From assembly GCF_029851875.1 (NCBI RefSeq), contig NZ_JARKVC010000018.1, positions 28,313-92,312 on the forward strand: DNA of 64,000 bases. The letters are read 5' to 3'. The position numbers and the translations under genes are program-made. The notes beneath the pieces are model-generated. The model did not search any database and was not told the DNA's origin. It was given only the letters and a program-made list of their open reading frames with translations. Shown one piece after another: positions 42,960 to 52,255 of the stretch (positions within the stretch are counted from its first letter, which is position 1; the number at the start of each line of letters is the position of its first letter). This DNA is from Actinomyces sp. (GTDB lineage: Bacteria; Actinomycetota; Actinomycetes; Actinomycetales; Actinomycetaceae).

Positions 42960-44291
42960 ATGACGACGTCGAAGCGCAGCCCCGCCCGTCAGGTGACGGC
43001 CCCGAGGTCCTCGCCCCGTGAGAAGTCGCTCCTACGGATCGTGGCCCAGGGCCTGGTGGCACAGACCCAGGCACCTGATCCGGCGGAGGCGGTGCGACGC
43101 CAGCTGGCCATCCAGGGGCAGCAGCCCTCGGCCGTGCCCCACGCGATCCTCTCGCGCGTGCCTGCGGGGCTCACGCGACAGGACGTTGACGCAGCCTTCC
43201 AGGCCGGAGCGCTGGTCCGCTCCTGGCCCATGCGCGGCACGGTGCACATCACCACCGCGGCTGACCACCACTGGCTGCGCCTGGCCCTGGCCCACCGCAT
43301 GGAGACCTGGATGGCCGGTGACCGCCGGCGCTACGGCCTCGATGAGGCTGTCCTTGAGCGAGCCGGGACGACGGCGCTGACGGCGCTGGGCTCAGCCCAC
43401 CGTGACGGCCGGACGGGGCTCACCCGCGCCGAGCTCGTCTCCGCCTGGCAGGAGGCGGGTGTGCTCCGCCCGCTCCTCGAGCGTGGGATGCCGGAGCCCG
43501 ACGCGCGCCGCCACCTGGTCCTTGCTCTGCACGTCACCGGCGTCCTGGTCCAGGGCCCGAGACAGGGCAACGAGCACCTGCTCATCGACGCCACGCAGCT
43601 GCCTGGCGCGCATCTGGGGCCAGGGGGCAGTGGCGGCGGACACGGAAGCGACGGGCACCGCCAGGCGCTGGCGGAGATCGCGCGGCGGTACGCCACGAGC
43701 CACGGCCCGGTCAGTGCGGCCGACCTGGCCCGCTGGACCACCCTGCCGGTAGGTGAGAGCAGGCAGGCGCTGGAGGACGCCGTGGAGGTGACCAACGCCG
43801 CTGACTTCGCCGCCGGCCAGGTCGACGCGGCCCTCCGCGGCCTCGTGCCCCTGGTCCGTGCTGTCGCCGAAGGCGGCGACCGGGGCCGGGTGCGGGTGCT
43901 GGAAGGCCCGGCAGGTGCGGGCGGGGCCGCGTCGCCGGGCTCGCGGCGGGCGGGGGAGGTGCTCTACATGCGCGCTGACCTGCCCGACATGCTGTCCCGC
44001 GCCCGCGCAGCGGCCCAGGGCACGCTGTTCCTGGCCTCCTTCGACGAGCTGCACGTGGGGTACAAGGACCGCCTGTGCCTGACCGACGAGGCAGGCGAGC
44101 GCCTCATCTGTCCGTCCATGAACGGCATGTTCCGTCCCCTCCTGGTGGACCGGGGCCGCGTGGTCGCTGTGCGTCCGGCAGGTCAGGCACTGGTGTGGGC
44201 GCAGGGCGCCAGGCGGTCAGCGAGGCTGGAGCGGGACGTCGAGCGAGCGGTGGGCCGGATGGCCTCCCGGCTGAGGACCGGCCAGGACTGA
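42960..44291 (+). CDS. Winged-helix AlkZ/YcaQ-like DNA glycosylase family protein
   Basis: A 443-residue protein of the HTH_42 (AlkZ) family. The N-terminal segment has LAIQGQQPSAVPHAILSR, matching the region that carries the catalytic QxQ/QxD residues of AlkZ-type glycosylases. It is followed by WPMRGTVHITTAADHHWLRL, and a C-terminal GMFRPLLVDRGRVVAV strand region. Members excise alkylated bases or unhook cross-links; some lie in biosynthetic clusters, but this one is next to nucS. ATG 42960 has AAGGAGG five to six bases upstream. Confidence 0.8.
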   Translation: MTTSKRSPARQVTAPRSSPREKSLLRIVAQGLVAQTQAPDPAEAVRRQLAIQGQQPSAVPHAILSRVPAGLTRQDVDAAFQAGALVRSWPMRGTVHITTAADHHWLRLALAHRMETWMAGDRRRYGLDEAVLERAGTTALTALGSAHRDGRTGLTRAELVSAWQEAGVLRPLLERGMPEPDARRHLVLALHVTGVLVQGPRQGNEHLLIDATQLPGAHLGPGGSGGGHGSDGHRQALAEIARRYATSHGPVSAADLARWTTLPVGESRQALEDAVEVTNAADFAAGQVDAALRGLVPLVRAVAEGGDRGRVRVLEGPAGAGGAASPGSRRAGEVLYMRADLPDMLSRARAAAQGTLFLASFDELHVGYKDRLCLTDEAGERLICPSMNGMFRPLLVDRGRVVAVRPAGQALVWAQGARRSARLERDVERAVGRMASRLRTGQD

Positions 44292-44370
44292 GGAGGGAGG
44301 CGGCCGCGCACGTGCCTGGACGCCGGTTGGCCGCCTGGGTGGTCTGGACCAGGTGGCGTAGGCTGTCCCC

Positions 44371-45600
44371 ATGAGCACCGTTGCTTTTACCGGCCGAGTT
44401 GTTACCCCCTTCGAGATCATTGAGGACGGCGCGGTCGTCATCACTGACGGACACATCGCCTGGGTCGGTGAGACCAGCCAGGCCCAGCGAGCTGGTTTCG
44501 GTGAGGAGGTCGCCCACGCCGCCGCGGCGCCGCAGGACGGGTACCTCATCCCCGGTCTGGTGGACGTTCACTGCCACGGCGGGGGCGGAGAGTCCTTCCC
44601 CAACGCCACCACCCGTGAGCAGGCGATGACGGCGGTCATGGAGCACCGCCGCCACGGCACCACGAGCCTGGTGACCTCGTGCGTGACGGCCAGCGGCGAG
44701 GTCCTCAAGGAGCGCACCCGCCTCCTCGCCGACCTCGCCGAGGAGGGCGAGATCGCCGGGATCCACTTCGAGGGCCCCTTCGTCTCGGTGGAACGCTGCG
44801 GGGCGCAGGACCCCACCTACATCACTGACCCTGACGTCGCCCTGACCCGAGAGCTCCTGGAGCTCGGGCGCGGGCACGTGGTCACCATGACCATCGCGCC
44901 GGAGAAGCCCGGGGTCACAGGCGACGACGGCGTGATCGAGGCCCTGCTGGCCGGCGGCGCCCTGCCCTCCTTCGGCCACACCGACTCCGAGTCCGCGCCG
45001 GTGCGCGAGGCTCTTGACGATGCCGAGACCCGCATCCAGGCGCGGCTCACGGCTGGTGAGCCGGTGCGCTCGGAGCGGGCGACGGTGACCCACCTGTTCA
45101 ACGGCATGCGTCCCATCCACCACCGCAAGCCCGGACCGGTGCCCTCCTTCCTGGCCGGGGCGGCGGGCTGGCGCTGCGTCGTCGAGCTCATCGGCGACGG
45201 CGTGCACCTGGCTCCGCAGATCGTGCGAGAGGTCTTTGACCTGGTGGGCAAGGAGAACATCGTCCTCATCACCGACGCCATGGCCGCAGCCGGGATGGCC
45301 GACGGTGAGTACGTGCTCGGCTCCCAGCCGGTCACGGTCTCCGGTGGTGTCGCTCGCCTGACCGACGGCGGCGCCATCGCCGGGGGGACCGCGCACCTCA
45401 TCGACGTCGTGCGCACGACGTGGAAGGGCGGGGTCGACCTGCTCGACGCGGTCTACTCCGCCTCGCTCCAGCCGGCACGCGTCATCGGTGATAAGAGCAT
45501 CGGTGCGCTGGAGGCCGGACGGTGGGGGGACGTCGTCGTCACGGACGCTGAGCTCAACCCTGTCACCGTGGTGCGTCGCGGCGTCGTCGTCAACGACTGA
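44371..45600 (+). CDS. nagA: N-acetylglucosamine-6-phosphate deacetylase
   Basis: A 409-residue amidohydrolase that converts GlcNAc-6-P to glucosamine-6-P and acetate. It shows the metal motif DVHCHGGGGESF near residues 67-78, HFEGPFVS with its Glu ligand, SFGHTDS, HLFNGMRPIHHRKPG, and the catalytic Asp in LITDAMAAAG. The gene stands alone without nagB. Its end overlaps the convergent carbonic anhydrase gene by 11 bases. Possible role in recycling peptidoglycan amino sugars. Confidence 0.93.
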   Translation: MSTVAFTGRVVTPFEIIEDGAVVITDGHIAWVGETSQAQRAGFGEEVAHAAAAPQDGYLIPGLVDVHCHGGGGESFPNATTREQAMTAVMEHRRHGTTSLVTSCVTASGEVLKERTRLLADLAEEGEIAGIHFEGPFVSVERCGAQDPTYITDPDVALTRELLELGRGHVVTMTIAPEKPGVTGDDGVIEALLAGGALPSFGHTDSESAPVREALDDAETRIQARLTAGEPVRSERATVTHLFNGMRPIHHRKPGPVPSFLAGAAGWRCVVELIGDGVHLAPQIVREVFDLVGKENIVLITDAMAAAGMADGEYVLGSQPVTVSGGVARLTDGGAIAGGTAHLIDVVRTTWKGGVDLLDAVYSASLQPARVIGDKSIGALEAGRWGDVVVTDAELNPVTVVRRGVVVND

Positions 45601-46024
45601 CCTCGCTCAGTGTGCCCGTGGTGACGTCGTAGACGAGGCCACGGGCACGCTCTCCTGCCGGGACGTGCGGGTCTGAGGCCAGGGCGGCCATCATCTCGCG
45701 CAGATCCTCCTCCGCGCTGGCGAAACCACCGGGACGCCAGGTGGGGCGGATGCCTGTGGCACCAGCGAGCCGGCTGGCAAGGTCCTGGTCCCTCAGGCCC
45801 GCCATGCCGCAGTCGGTGTGGTGGACGAGGACGATCTCCTCCACACCCAGCGCGTGCTGCGCGATGGCCAGGGAGCGGCGGACGTCGTCGGTGAGGATAC
45901 CGCCGGCGTTGCGGATGACGTAGGCCTCGCCCTCAGTCAGGCCCAGGACCGTCAACGGGTTGAGACGGTAGTCCATGCAGGCGACGACGGCGAGGCGGGG
46001 CTTGTGGGGTCCAGGAGCTGTCAT
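45590..46024 (-). CDS. Short beta-carbonic anhydrase
   Basis: A 144-residue beta-class enzyme. Zinc ligands are visible as Cys in VVACMDYRLN near residue 16 and as His...Cys in VLVHHTDCGMAGL near 68-71; the Asp-Arg dyad (MDYR) is intact. It is shorter than the usual 200-residue form and fits the compact mycobacterial Rv1284-like group. It hydrates CO2 to bicarbonate. The tail-to-tail overlap with nagA leaves no room for a terminator between them. Confidence 0.85.
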   Translation of the reverse strand: MTAPGPHKPRLAVVACMDYRLNPLTVLGLTEGEAYVIRNAGGILTDDVRRSLAIAQHALGVEEIVLVHHTDCGMAGLRDQDLASRLAGATGIRPTWRPGGFASAEEDLREMMAALASDPHVPAGERARGLVYDVTTGTLSEVSR

Positions 46025-46123
46025 GGTCCCAGTCTGCCCTCAACCCGCAGCTACCTTCCGATTGTGGGCGCTGAGGCCGGGTACGACCAGGAGCGGAGAG
46101 GGCCGGCGGCAGCAGGTAGCTGC

Positions 46124-47035
46124 TCAGGCGAAGACGACGGTGCGGTGGCCGTTGAGCAGGACCCGGTGCTCGGCGTGCCACTTGACGGCCTGGGCGAGCA
46201 CGCGGCGCTCGACGTCCTGGCCCTTGCGCTGGAGCTGGAGGGCGGAGTCGGCGTGCGAGGCGCGGGTGACGTCCTGCTCGATGATGGGGCCCTCGTCCAG
46301 GTCCGGGGTGACGTAGTGAGCCGTGGCGCCGATGAGCTTGACGCCGCGGTCGTGGGCCTGCTGGTAGGGCTTGGCGCCCTTGAAGGAGGGCAGGAAGGAG
46401 TGGTGGATGTTGATGACGTTGCCGTGCAGGGTCTCGCACAGCGCGGGGGAGAGGATCTGCATGTAGCGGGCCAGCACCACCAGCTCGACCTCCAGGGAGT
46501 CCACGAGCGAGAGCAGCGCGGCCTCGGCCTCTGCCTTGGTGTCCTTGGTGACCGGGATGTGGTGGAAGGGGACGCCGTAGAACTCGGCGACGTCGCGCAG
46601 GGTCTCGTGGTTGCCGACCACGCCGACGACGTCGATGGGCAGGCCCTGGCTCTTGGCACGGAAGAGCAGGTCGGACAGGCAGTGGCCCTCCTTGGAGACC
46701 ATAAGGAGGGTGCGGAGGGGACGGTCGGCCTCGTCCAGGGACCAGCGCATCTCGTAGGTGGCCGCGAGCTCGGCGACATCCGCCTCCAGCTCGGTGCGCG
46801 GGACGCGGGTCAGGACGGCCACGCGCATGAAGAACAGGCCGGACTCTGCGTCACCGAACTGCTGGGACTCAGTGATGTTGCCGCCGCGGCGGGCCAGGGC
46901 GCCGGTAACCGCGTGGACGATGCCGGGGCGGTCGGGGCAGGAGAGGGTGAGCACCAGGTGCTGGGCGTCGCCTGTGGTGGGGGAGGGGGTCGGGGTAGCC
47001 GCGGTCGCAGGCGCGGTGGTCGGGGCTGAGCTCAT
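46124..47035 (-). CDS. purU: Formyltetrahydrofolate deformylase
   Basis: A 303-residue enzyme releasing formate from 10-formyl-THF, for purine synthesis and one-carbon balance. The N-terminal ACT-type domain (LSCPDRPGIVHAVTGALARRGGNI) is followed by the formyltransferase fold with NIHHSFLPSFKGAKPY and GATAHYVTPDLDEGPII; the catalytic Asn-His-Asp set is present. A Thr/Ala/Pro-rich N-terminal tail of about 20 residues precedes the ACT domain. Two other folate genes, glyA and folD, lie across the CRISPR-Cas locus. Confidence 0.94.
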   Translation of the reverse strand: MSSAPTTAPATAATPTPSPTTGDAQHLVLTLSCPDRPGIVHAVTGALARRGGNITESQQFGDAESGLFFMRVAVLTRVPRTELEADVAELAATYEMRWSLDEADRPLRTLLMVSKEGHCLSDLLFRAKSQGLPIDVVGVVGNHETLRDVAEFYGVPFHHIPVTKDTKAEAEAALLSLVDSLEVELVVLARYMQILSPALCETLHGNVINIHHSFLPSFKGAKPYQQAHDRGVKLIGATAHYVTPDLDEGPIIEQDVTRASHADSALQLQRKGQDVERRVLAQAVKWHAEHRVLLNGHRTVVFA

Positions 47036-47140
47036 GGCCAGAGGGTAGCGGCGGTGATTGACAAGGATGTTTCGGGTCCGCGGGGCGGACTGGCGGCGGG
47101 CAGCCTTGGTGGTCTGTGACTATGGGTGGGGTCTGCGAGT

Positions 47141-47521
47141 ATGACGGTCGACTCATCGTGGGAAGACGAGAACGCCGACGTCGAGGAGGCGAGGCTGAGG
47201 CTGCGCGGCCTGCCGGTCCAGGACTGGCTCGTCTCTCTGCCACGCGGGGTCGCCCCGCAATGGTCTGTGCGCCAGGCGATCGCCGCAGGATGTGCCGAGA
47301 CGTCCACGGCGTCATCGTCGACGCCTTCTGATACCGGGCCCAGACGGCACACCGACCGTCTCGTCGGGCACTGCTACCCGGTCTGTGGGGACGGGGTGAT
47401 CAGCAACGAACCTGACGGAACAACCACTGCCCAGCCCTACAAAACACTGACCGGCTCACCAATACAAATCCTCTATGACGCTGTACAACGAGGCTGGACA
47501 CGCTATCGAGGAGGACTATGA
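47141..47521 (+). CDS. Hypothetical small ORF, doubtful
   Basis: A 126-codon frame with no recognisable domain and a low-complexity Ser/Thr middle. No convincing Shine-Dalgarno sequence precedes ATG 47141. It lies in the poorly coding stretch between purU and the CRISPR array and overlaps the next small frame. It may be chance or gene debris. Confidence 0.2.
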   Translation: MTVDSSWEDENADVEEARLRLRGLPVQDWLVSLPRGVAPQWSVRQAIAAGCAETSTASSSTPSDTGPRRHTDRLVGHCYPVCGDGVISNEPDGTTTAQPYKTLTGSPIQILYDAVQRGWTRYRGGL

Positions 47522-47788
47522 GGCCCTCCTCGCTGACGTGTACCCCACCTTGGCTGGAGCACGGACCCTGTGCGCACAGTTGACTTCAACGGCGCCGATG
47601 AGACATGGGGCGTCGTGCACGCCCTCGACATGGCATGGCACCTCGGACACCGGGCCCCGGACCACGTCCTTGCTCCGATCGTCGAGGAGTTCACAGCCTT
47701 CACCCACTCCGACCAGAGCGCGTTCAAGCAGGTCGGAGACATGGCACTGATGTGCATCGACCGCATCCGCGCCCTCGACAACGCATAG
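47475..47788 (+). pseudogene. Decayed small hypothetical gene (frameshifted)
   Basis: One frame starts at ATG 47475 (MTLYNEAGHAIEEDYEALLA and on to about residue 32). A second frame from GTG 47570 continues with protein-like sequence for 72 codons (VDFNGADETWGVVHALDMAW, ...VEEFTAFTHSDQSAFKQVGD). The two read well as one protein if a frameshift near 47570 is assumed. No family was recognised. The 72-codon part alone could still be translated. Confidence 0.35.
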
Positions 47789-47989
47789 AACCGCCAGCCA
47801 GCACATGACGGACCACTCACCGCGCTCGCGGACCGGGTGGTCCTATTGTATCAGTCACCCGTATGCCCCGCTGCCGCAACGGCCGCGGGGCGTAGGTGTG
47901 CCCGCCCATGGGCTGCCTGCCTGGAACGGGAAGGAAAGACCGCTCACGGTGTGGTGGGCTGCCAGCGGTCCAGGCCGTGCTGGGGGCGC

Positions 47990-48265
47990 TCGGTCTGCCC
48001 GAGCCAGGCTGGTGGACGGACCCTCACTGTGCGATGTTTTTCGACCACGCGGATGATCCGGAGATCTGGAACCACCCGTTGCAGTACAAGCTCGGCAGCA
48101 CGCTGCTTGTTCATCCGGTCACGCAGCCGGGTGCCAAGGAGTGGCAGACCTACCTTCCTCAGGGCGACTGGGAGGACTTCTGGAGCGGTGAGGGGCTTCA
48201 CGGCGGGCAAGATGGTCACCACGGCGGTCAACTTCTTCACGGTGCCTGTGTTCCGACGGCGCTGA
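47990..48265 (+). pseudogene. Glycoside hydrolase family 31 C-terminal remnant
   Basis: The frame encodes HADDPEIWNHPLQYKLGSTL, then LLVHPVTQPGAKEWQTYLP and GDWEDFWSGE. This is the domain after the barrel in GH31 alpha-glucosidases and alpha-xylosidases. At about 48192 the similarity moves to another frame (GFTAGKMVTTAVNFFTVPVF). The catalytic barrel is absent, so this is a truncated, frameshifted relic. It abuts the oldest end of the CRISPR array. Confidence 0.6.
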
Positions 48266-48411
48266 GGGTTGTGGCCGCGCAGCAACGGGCTGGTCGCTGT
48301 ACGACCACAGCCTGTCGAGAGCATTTCAGTGGCAGGCTGAGGCCAACGCGCGATATTCCCGAGGCATCGGGGAAGAAAAACGCGTTCTCGGCGCAGGCGC
48401 CTCCTCACTTC

Positions 48412-51400
48412 TTCGCATCCCCGCTCACGCGGGGTCGACTCACGGTCGCTCATGGCGAGGTTGAGCGGGGTGGGCTCATCCTCGCTCACGCGGGGTCGAC
48501 GACGTTGGACTGGATGGTGGAGTCGACCTCCACCGGCTCATCCCCGCTCACGCGGGGTCGACGCTGAGAGGATCAGTCCGGAGGGGGCGATCTGGGGCTC
48601 ATCCCCGCTCACGCGGGGTCGACGTCTCGTCTGTGATCGTCAGGGTGCCGGCGCTAGGCTCATCCCCGCTCACGCGGGGTCGACTTGTGCGGGGTGAGCG
48701 TGGTCCGCTCCGTGCCTGGGCTCATCCCCGCTCACGCGGGGTCGACAGCGTGCTCACCCTGCAGTGGGAGGGCGCAAAGGGCTCATCCCCGCTCACGCGG
48801 GGTCGACGTACCCTCCCACCCCCTGAGCGCCCTTGGCTTGGGCTCATCCCCGCTCACGCGGGGTCGACCCATGGAGGCGCATCCTCTGGCGGCGTTGGAG
48901 CGGCTCATCCCCGCTCACGCGGGGTCGACTCTGGCCTGCACTCGATCCCGATGCTCCAGGCGGGCTCATCCCCGCTCACGCGGGGTCGACTCAGCCTCCT
49001 TGCCCATCATGGCGGCCAGGTCGGGCTCATCCCCGCTCACGCGGGGTCGACATCATGACGGTCGTCCAGGCCGTGGTGGGCTGGGGCTCATCCCCGCTCA
49101 CGCGGGGTCGACCTCACAGCATTCGCCCGCCACGGCGTCACAGGCGGCTCATCCCCGCTCACGCGGGGTCGACTGCCCGCGAGTGCGCTCGCGCCGCGTT
49201 AGGCGCGGCTCATCCCCGCTCACGCGGGGTCGACGCCGCTGCTCGTGCCACAGTCAACGTCTTCACCGGCTCATCCCCGCTCACGCGGGGTCGACTTGCT
49301 GGCGATGTGGAGGGCGTCGTGCAGGTACGGCTCATCCCCGCTCACGCGGGGTCGACGACGCTACGGCGGGTGCGGCGGTGCTTGCGGGTCGGCTCATCCC
49401 CGCTCACGCGGGGTCGACTCACCCGCCACCAGCACCAGGCCAGGAGGCGGGGGCTCATCCCCGCTCACGCGGGGTCGACAGGAGACCGACCATGCGCAAG
49501 CGACGCCCAATGGGCTCATCCCCGCTCACGCGGGGTCGACAGGTGCTGGCGTCAGCTGCCGATGACTCGGCCGGGCTCATCCCCGCTCACGCGGGGTCGA
49601 CGTCCGCTACCAGGTCACCGACGACACCGACGCCGGCTCATCCCCGCTCACGCGGGGTCGACCATAGGCTTTCAATGCAATATGACCCGAAATGTGGGCT
49701 CATCCCCGCTCACGCGGGGTCGACAGGGGCCGGTGTGCTTCCCGGTGACCGGCCCCGGGCTCATCCCCGCTCACGCGGGGTCGACGCGGCCAGGCCCTCC
49801 GCCCGGGCCAGGAAGTCCGGCTCATCCCCGCTCACGCGGGGTCGACGCAGGGACCACGTCTGGCTCTGCCGGGACGTACGGCTCATCCCCGCTCACGCGG
49901 GGTCGACACGAGGAGGACGGACAGGAGGAGGACCCCCAGGGGCTCATCCCCGCTCACGCGGGGTCGACTCGCCGGCGTCCTCCCACTCGCCGGTCTGGGG
50001 GGGGGGCTCATCCCCGCTCACGCGGGGTCGACCTCGCGGTGGTCGGTGGGGTCGATGGTCATGGGGGGGGGCTCATCCCCGCTCACGCGGGGTCGACAGG
50101 CCCTGGCACAGGCCGATGAGGAGACCGGCCGGCTCATCCCCGCTCACGCGGGGTCGACAGGCCCTGGCACAGGCCGATGAGGAGACCGGCCGGCTCATCC
50201 CCGCTCACGCGGGGTCGACCACCGTGTCCCTGGCGTCTGAGACCCTGTTCGAGGGCTCATCCCCGCTCACGCGGGGTCGACGCGTCTGGCACCGCGCTCG
50301 TCCGGTGCGGCGCCGGCTCATCCCCGCTCACGCGGGGTCGACCGTGATCGCGATAGCGGTGCTGCTCATTGCGCCGGCTCATCCCCGCTCACGCGGGGTC
50401 GACGGCCACGACGCCCCCGGCGCGCCGTGGGACTGGGGCTCATCCCCGCTCACGCGGGGTCGACGGCTTCAGAGGCTCGGCCTACACCGCGGGGGTCGGC
50501 TCATCCCCGCTCACGCGGGGTCGACCTGTCCGCCGTCTGGGAGGGCATCAAGACAGGGGGCTCATCCCCGCTCACGCGGGGTCGACATGAACACCACGAC
50601 GTTCAGGCCCTTGCGGACGGGCTCATCCCCGCTCACGCGGGGTCGACACATGCGCCTTATCACCCTGCCTGGCTCGCTCAGGCTCATCCCCGCTCACGCG
50701 GGGTCGACCTGATTCCAGGCATCGCGGTAGCGCTTGACGTCGGCTCATCCCCGCTCACGCGGGGTCGACGGTCTGGCCCTGGGCGGTCAGGGCGGTGAGG
50801 GCGGCTCATCCCCGCTCACGCGGGGTCGACTAGCCGGTGATCGTCAGGTGGTTCATGGGGAGGGGCTCATCCCCGCTCACGCGGGGTCGACGCCACATAA
50901 GAGCTGTAGTCGCCCTGGTTGGCCGGCTCATCCCCGCTCACGCGGGGTCGACGTCGCCCAGGCCCAGCCCGGTGACGTCGTGGTCGGCTCATCCCCGCTC
51001 ACGCGGGGTCGACCCGATCACGTCCGCCCACGGCACAGGCCGTCCGGGCTCATCCCCGCTCACGCGGGGTCGACTGTTCACGGGGGTGCGCTCGCTCGCG
51101 CTGGAGGGGCTCATCCCCGCTCACGCGGGGTCGACTGGACGCGCTGCGCGACCCCGATACGGGGCGTGGGCTCATCCCCGCTCACGCGGGGTCGACTATG
51201 GGGGTGTGCCCGAGCAGCGCCCGGAAGCGGGCTCATCCCCGCTCACGCGGGGTCGACGCCTGTGGCGACCTCTTCGGTGTCTGAGGCTGGGGCTCATCCC
51301 CGCTCACGCGGGGTCGACCGTGGAGCCAGGTGGCGCGGCTCGTACTTGCCGGGCTCATCCCCGCTCACGCGGGGTCGACGGCCTGGCAGGCGCGCTTAGT

Positions 51401-51807
51401 AGCGACGCATTCGGCTCATCCCCGCTCACGCGGGGTCGACCCTGACTCCTGACGGCGCCAGCATCGCGGACCCGGCTCATCCCCGCTCCCGCGGGGTCGA
51501 CCCCTGCCAGCACACGCTGGCAGGGGGCTTCTTCGGGCTCATCCCCGCTCACGCGGGGTCGACCGCATGCACGCCATCACCCCGGCAGGCGAGGACGGCT
51601 CATCCCCGCTCACGCGGGGTCGACTGGCCGCGTGCGATCGGTGTCTCTCGCTGCTGCGGCTCATCCCCGCTCACGCGGGGTCGACTGGTGGGTGTCCATT
51701 GGTTCTCCTTATATGTGGGGCTCATCCCCGCTCACGCGGGGTCGACTCACGGACACCGACTACGCGGCAGCCGAGGAGGGGCTCATCCCCGCTCACGCGG
51801 GGTCGAC
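48412..51807 (-). CRISPR. Type I-E CRISPR array, 56 repeats and 55 spacers
   Basis: The 28-bp repeat has the palindromic core CCCCGCTCACGCGGGG (plus-strand form) and recurs mostly every 61 bp. Spacers are 33-34 nt except two of 36 and 37 nt. In the direction of the cas genes (minus strand) the repeat matches the I-E consensus with the ATGAGCC handle, so the array is transcribed leftward and the leader lies at the cas2 side near 51808. The distal end is the old end: the repeat at 48412-48439 has three mismatches and 48473-48500 has one. An internal variant repeat is at 51474-51501. Spacers 50098-50130 and 50159-50191 are identical. Confidence 0.98.
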
Positions 51808-51862
51808 ACTTAGAAATCCTTGGAATCTCAACGAGGTTCCTCGCGTTGAGGACGAGATCTCT
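51808..51862 (-). promoter_or_regulatory. CRISPR leader-proximal region
   Basis: Only 55 bp separate the newest repeat from the cas2 stop codon, so the leader must extend into the 3' end of cas2. The stretch is less GC-rich than the surroundings and holds a hairpin, CTCAACG (51827-51833) with CGTTGAG (51844-51850). The hairpin could end the cas transcript or help integration. No promoter is clear. Confidence 0.5.
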
Positions 51863-52255
51863 TTATCGCTGACCTAGAGAACGTTCTGCGGAGTTCCGAA
51901 AACGCCGTCGCCGTGCTGCGATGGACCACGACTCCTTCGCCGGCTTGACTGCTCCGGGTATGGCCGTCCATCCCTGAGAGACACGATACGACGAACGCAT
52001 GACTGTACATCCCTCGATATCGACAGGTTCACGCTCGTGTCCCAACGAGGCGACGGCGAAGCGCTGTTCTGAACGGACCGACCAGATTAGGAGAGCGCGT
52101 CCGTCCCCGATGTAGGTCTGGACTATCTCCCACAGGTGCTCGCGCACTCGAGCGGATAACCGCCCGACGAAGACTCCTGGAGAGACTTCCAGGAGCCACC
52201 TGGTCACAGCGCCGCGAAGAGAGGCCGGAGCGGCTGAGAGAATCAGGACGACCAC
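51863..52255 (-). CDS. cas2: CRISPR-associated Cas2e
   Basis: A 130-residue Cas2 of the I-E type: VVVLILSAAPASLRGAVTRW at the N terminus, then GVFVGRLSARVREHLWEIV. It forms the Cas1-Cas2 integrase that adds spacers. GTG 52255 has GGAGG five bases upstream and overlaps the cas1 stop by 13 bases; an upstream ATG frame is inside cas1. Its 3' end lies only 55 nt from the array. The C-terminal 25 residues are Arg-rich and longer than in E. coli Cas2. Confidence 0.9.
   Translation of the reverse strand: MVVLILSAAPASLRGAVTRWLLEVSPGVFVGRLSARVREHLWEIVQTYIGDGRALLIWSVRSEQRFAVASLGHEREPVDIEGCTVMRSSYRVSQGWTAIPGAVKPAKESWSIAARRRRFRNSAERSLGQR

Noticed and set aside
51686..51718. Spacer with ATGGACACC as a possible match to the 37-codon ORF start (61227)
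   Set aside because: Only nine bases around the ATG agree and the flanks differ; too short and not in seed register.
48452..51877. Long open frames reading through the CRISPR array (up to 675 codons, with repeats such as SSPLTRGR and LIPAHAGST)
   Set aside because: They are translations of the 28-bp repeat in several frames; the open frames follow from 61-bp periodicity and high GC, not from a gene.
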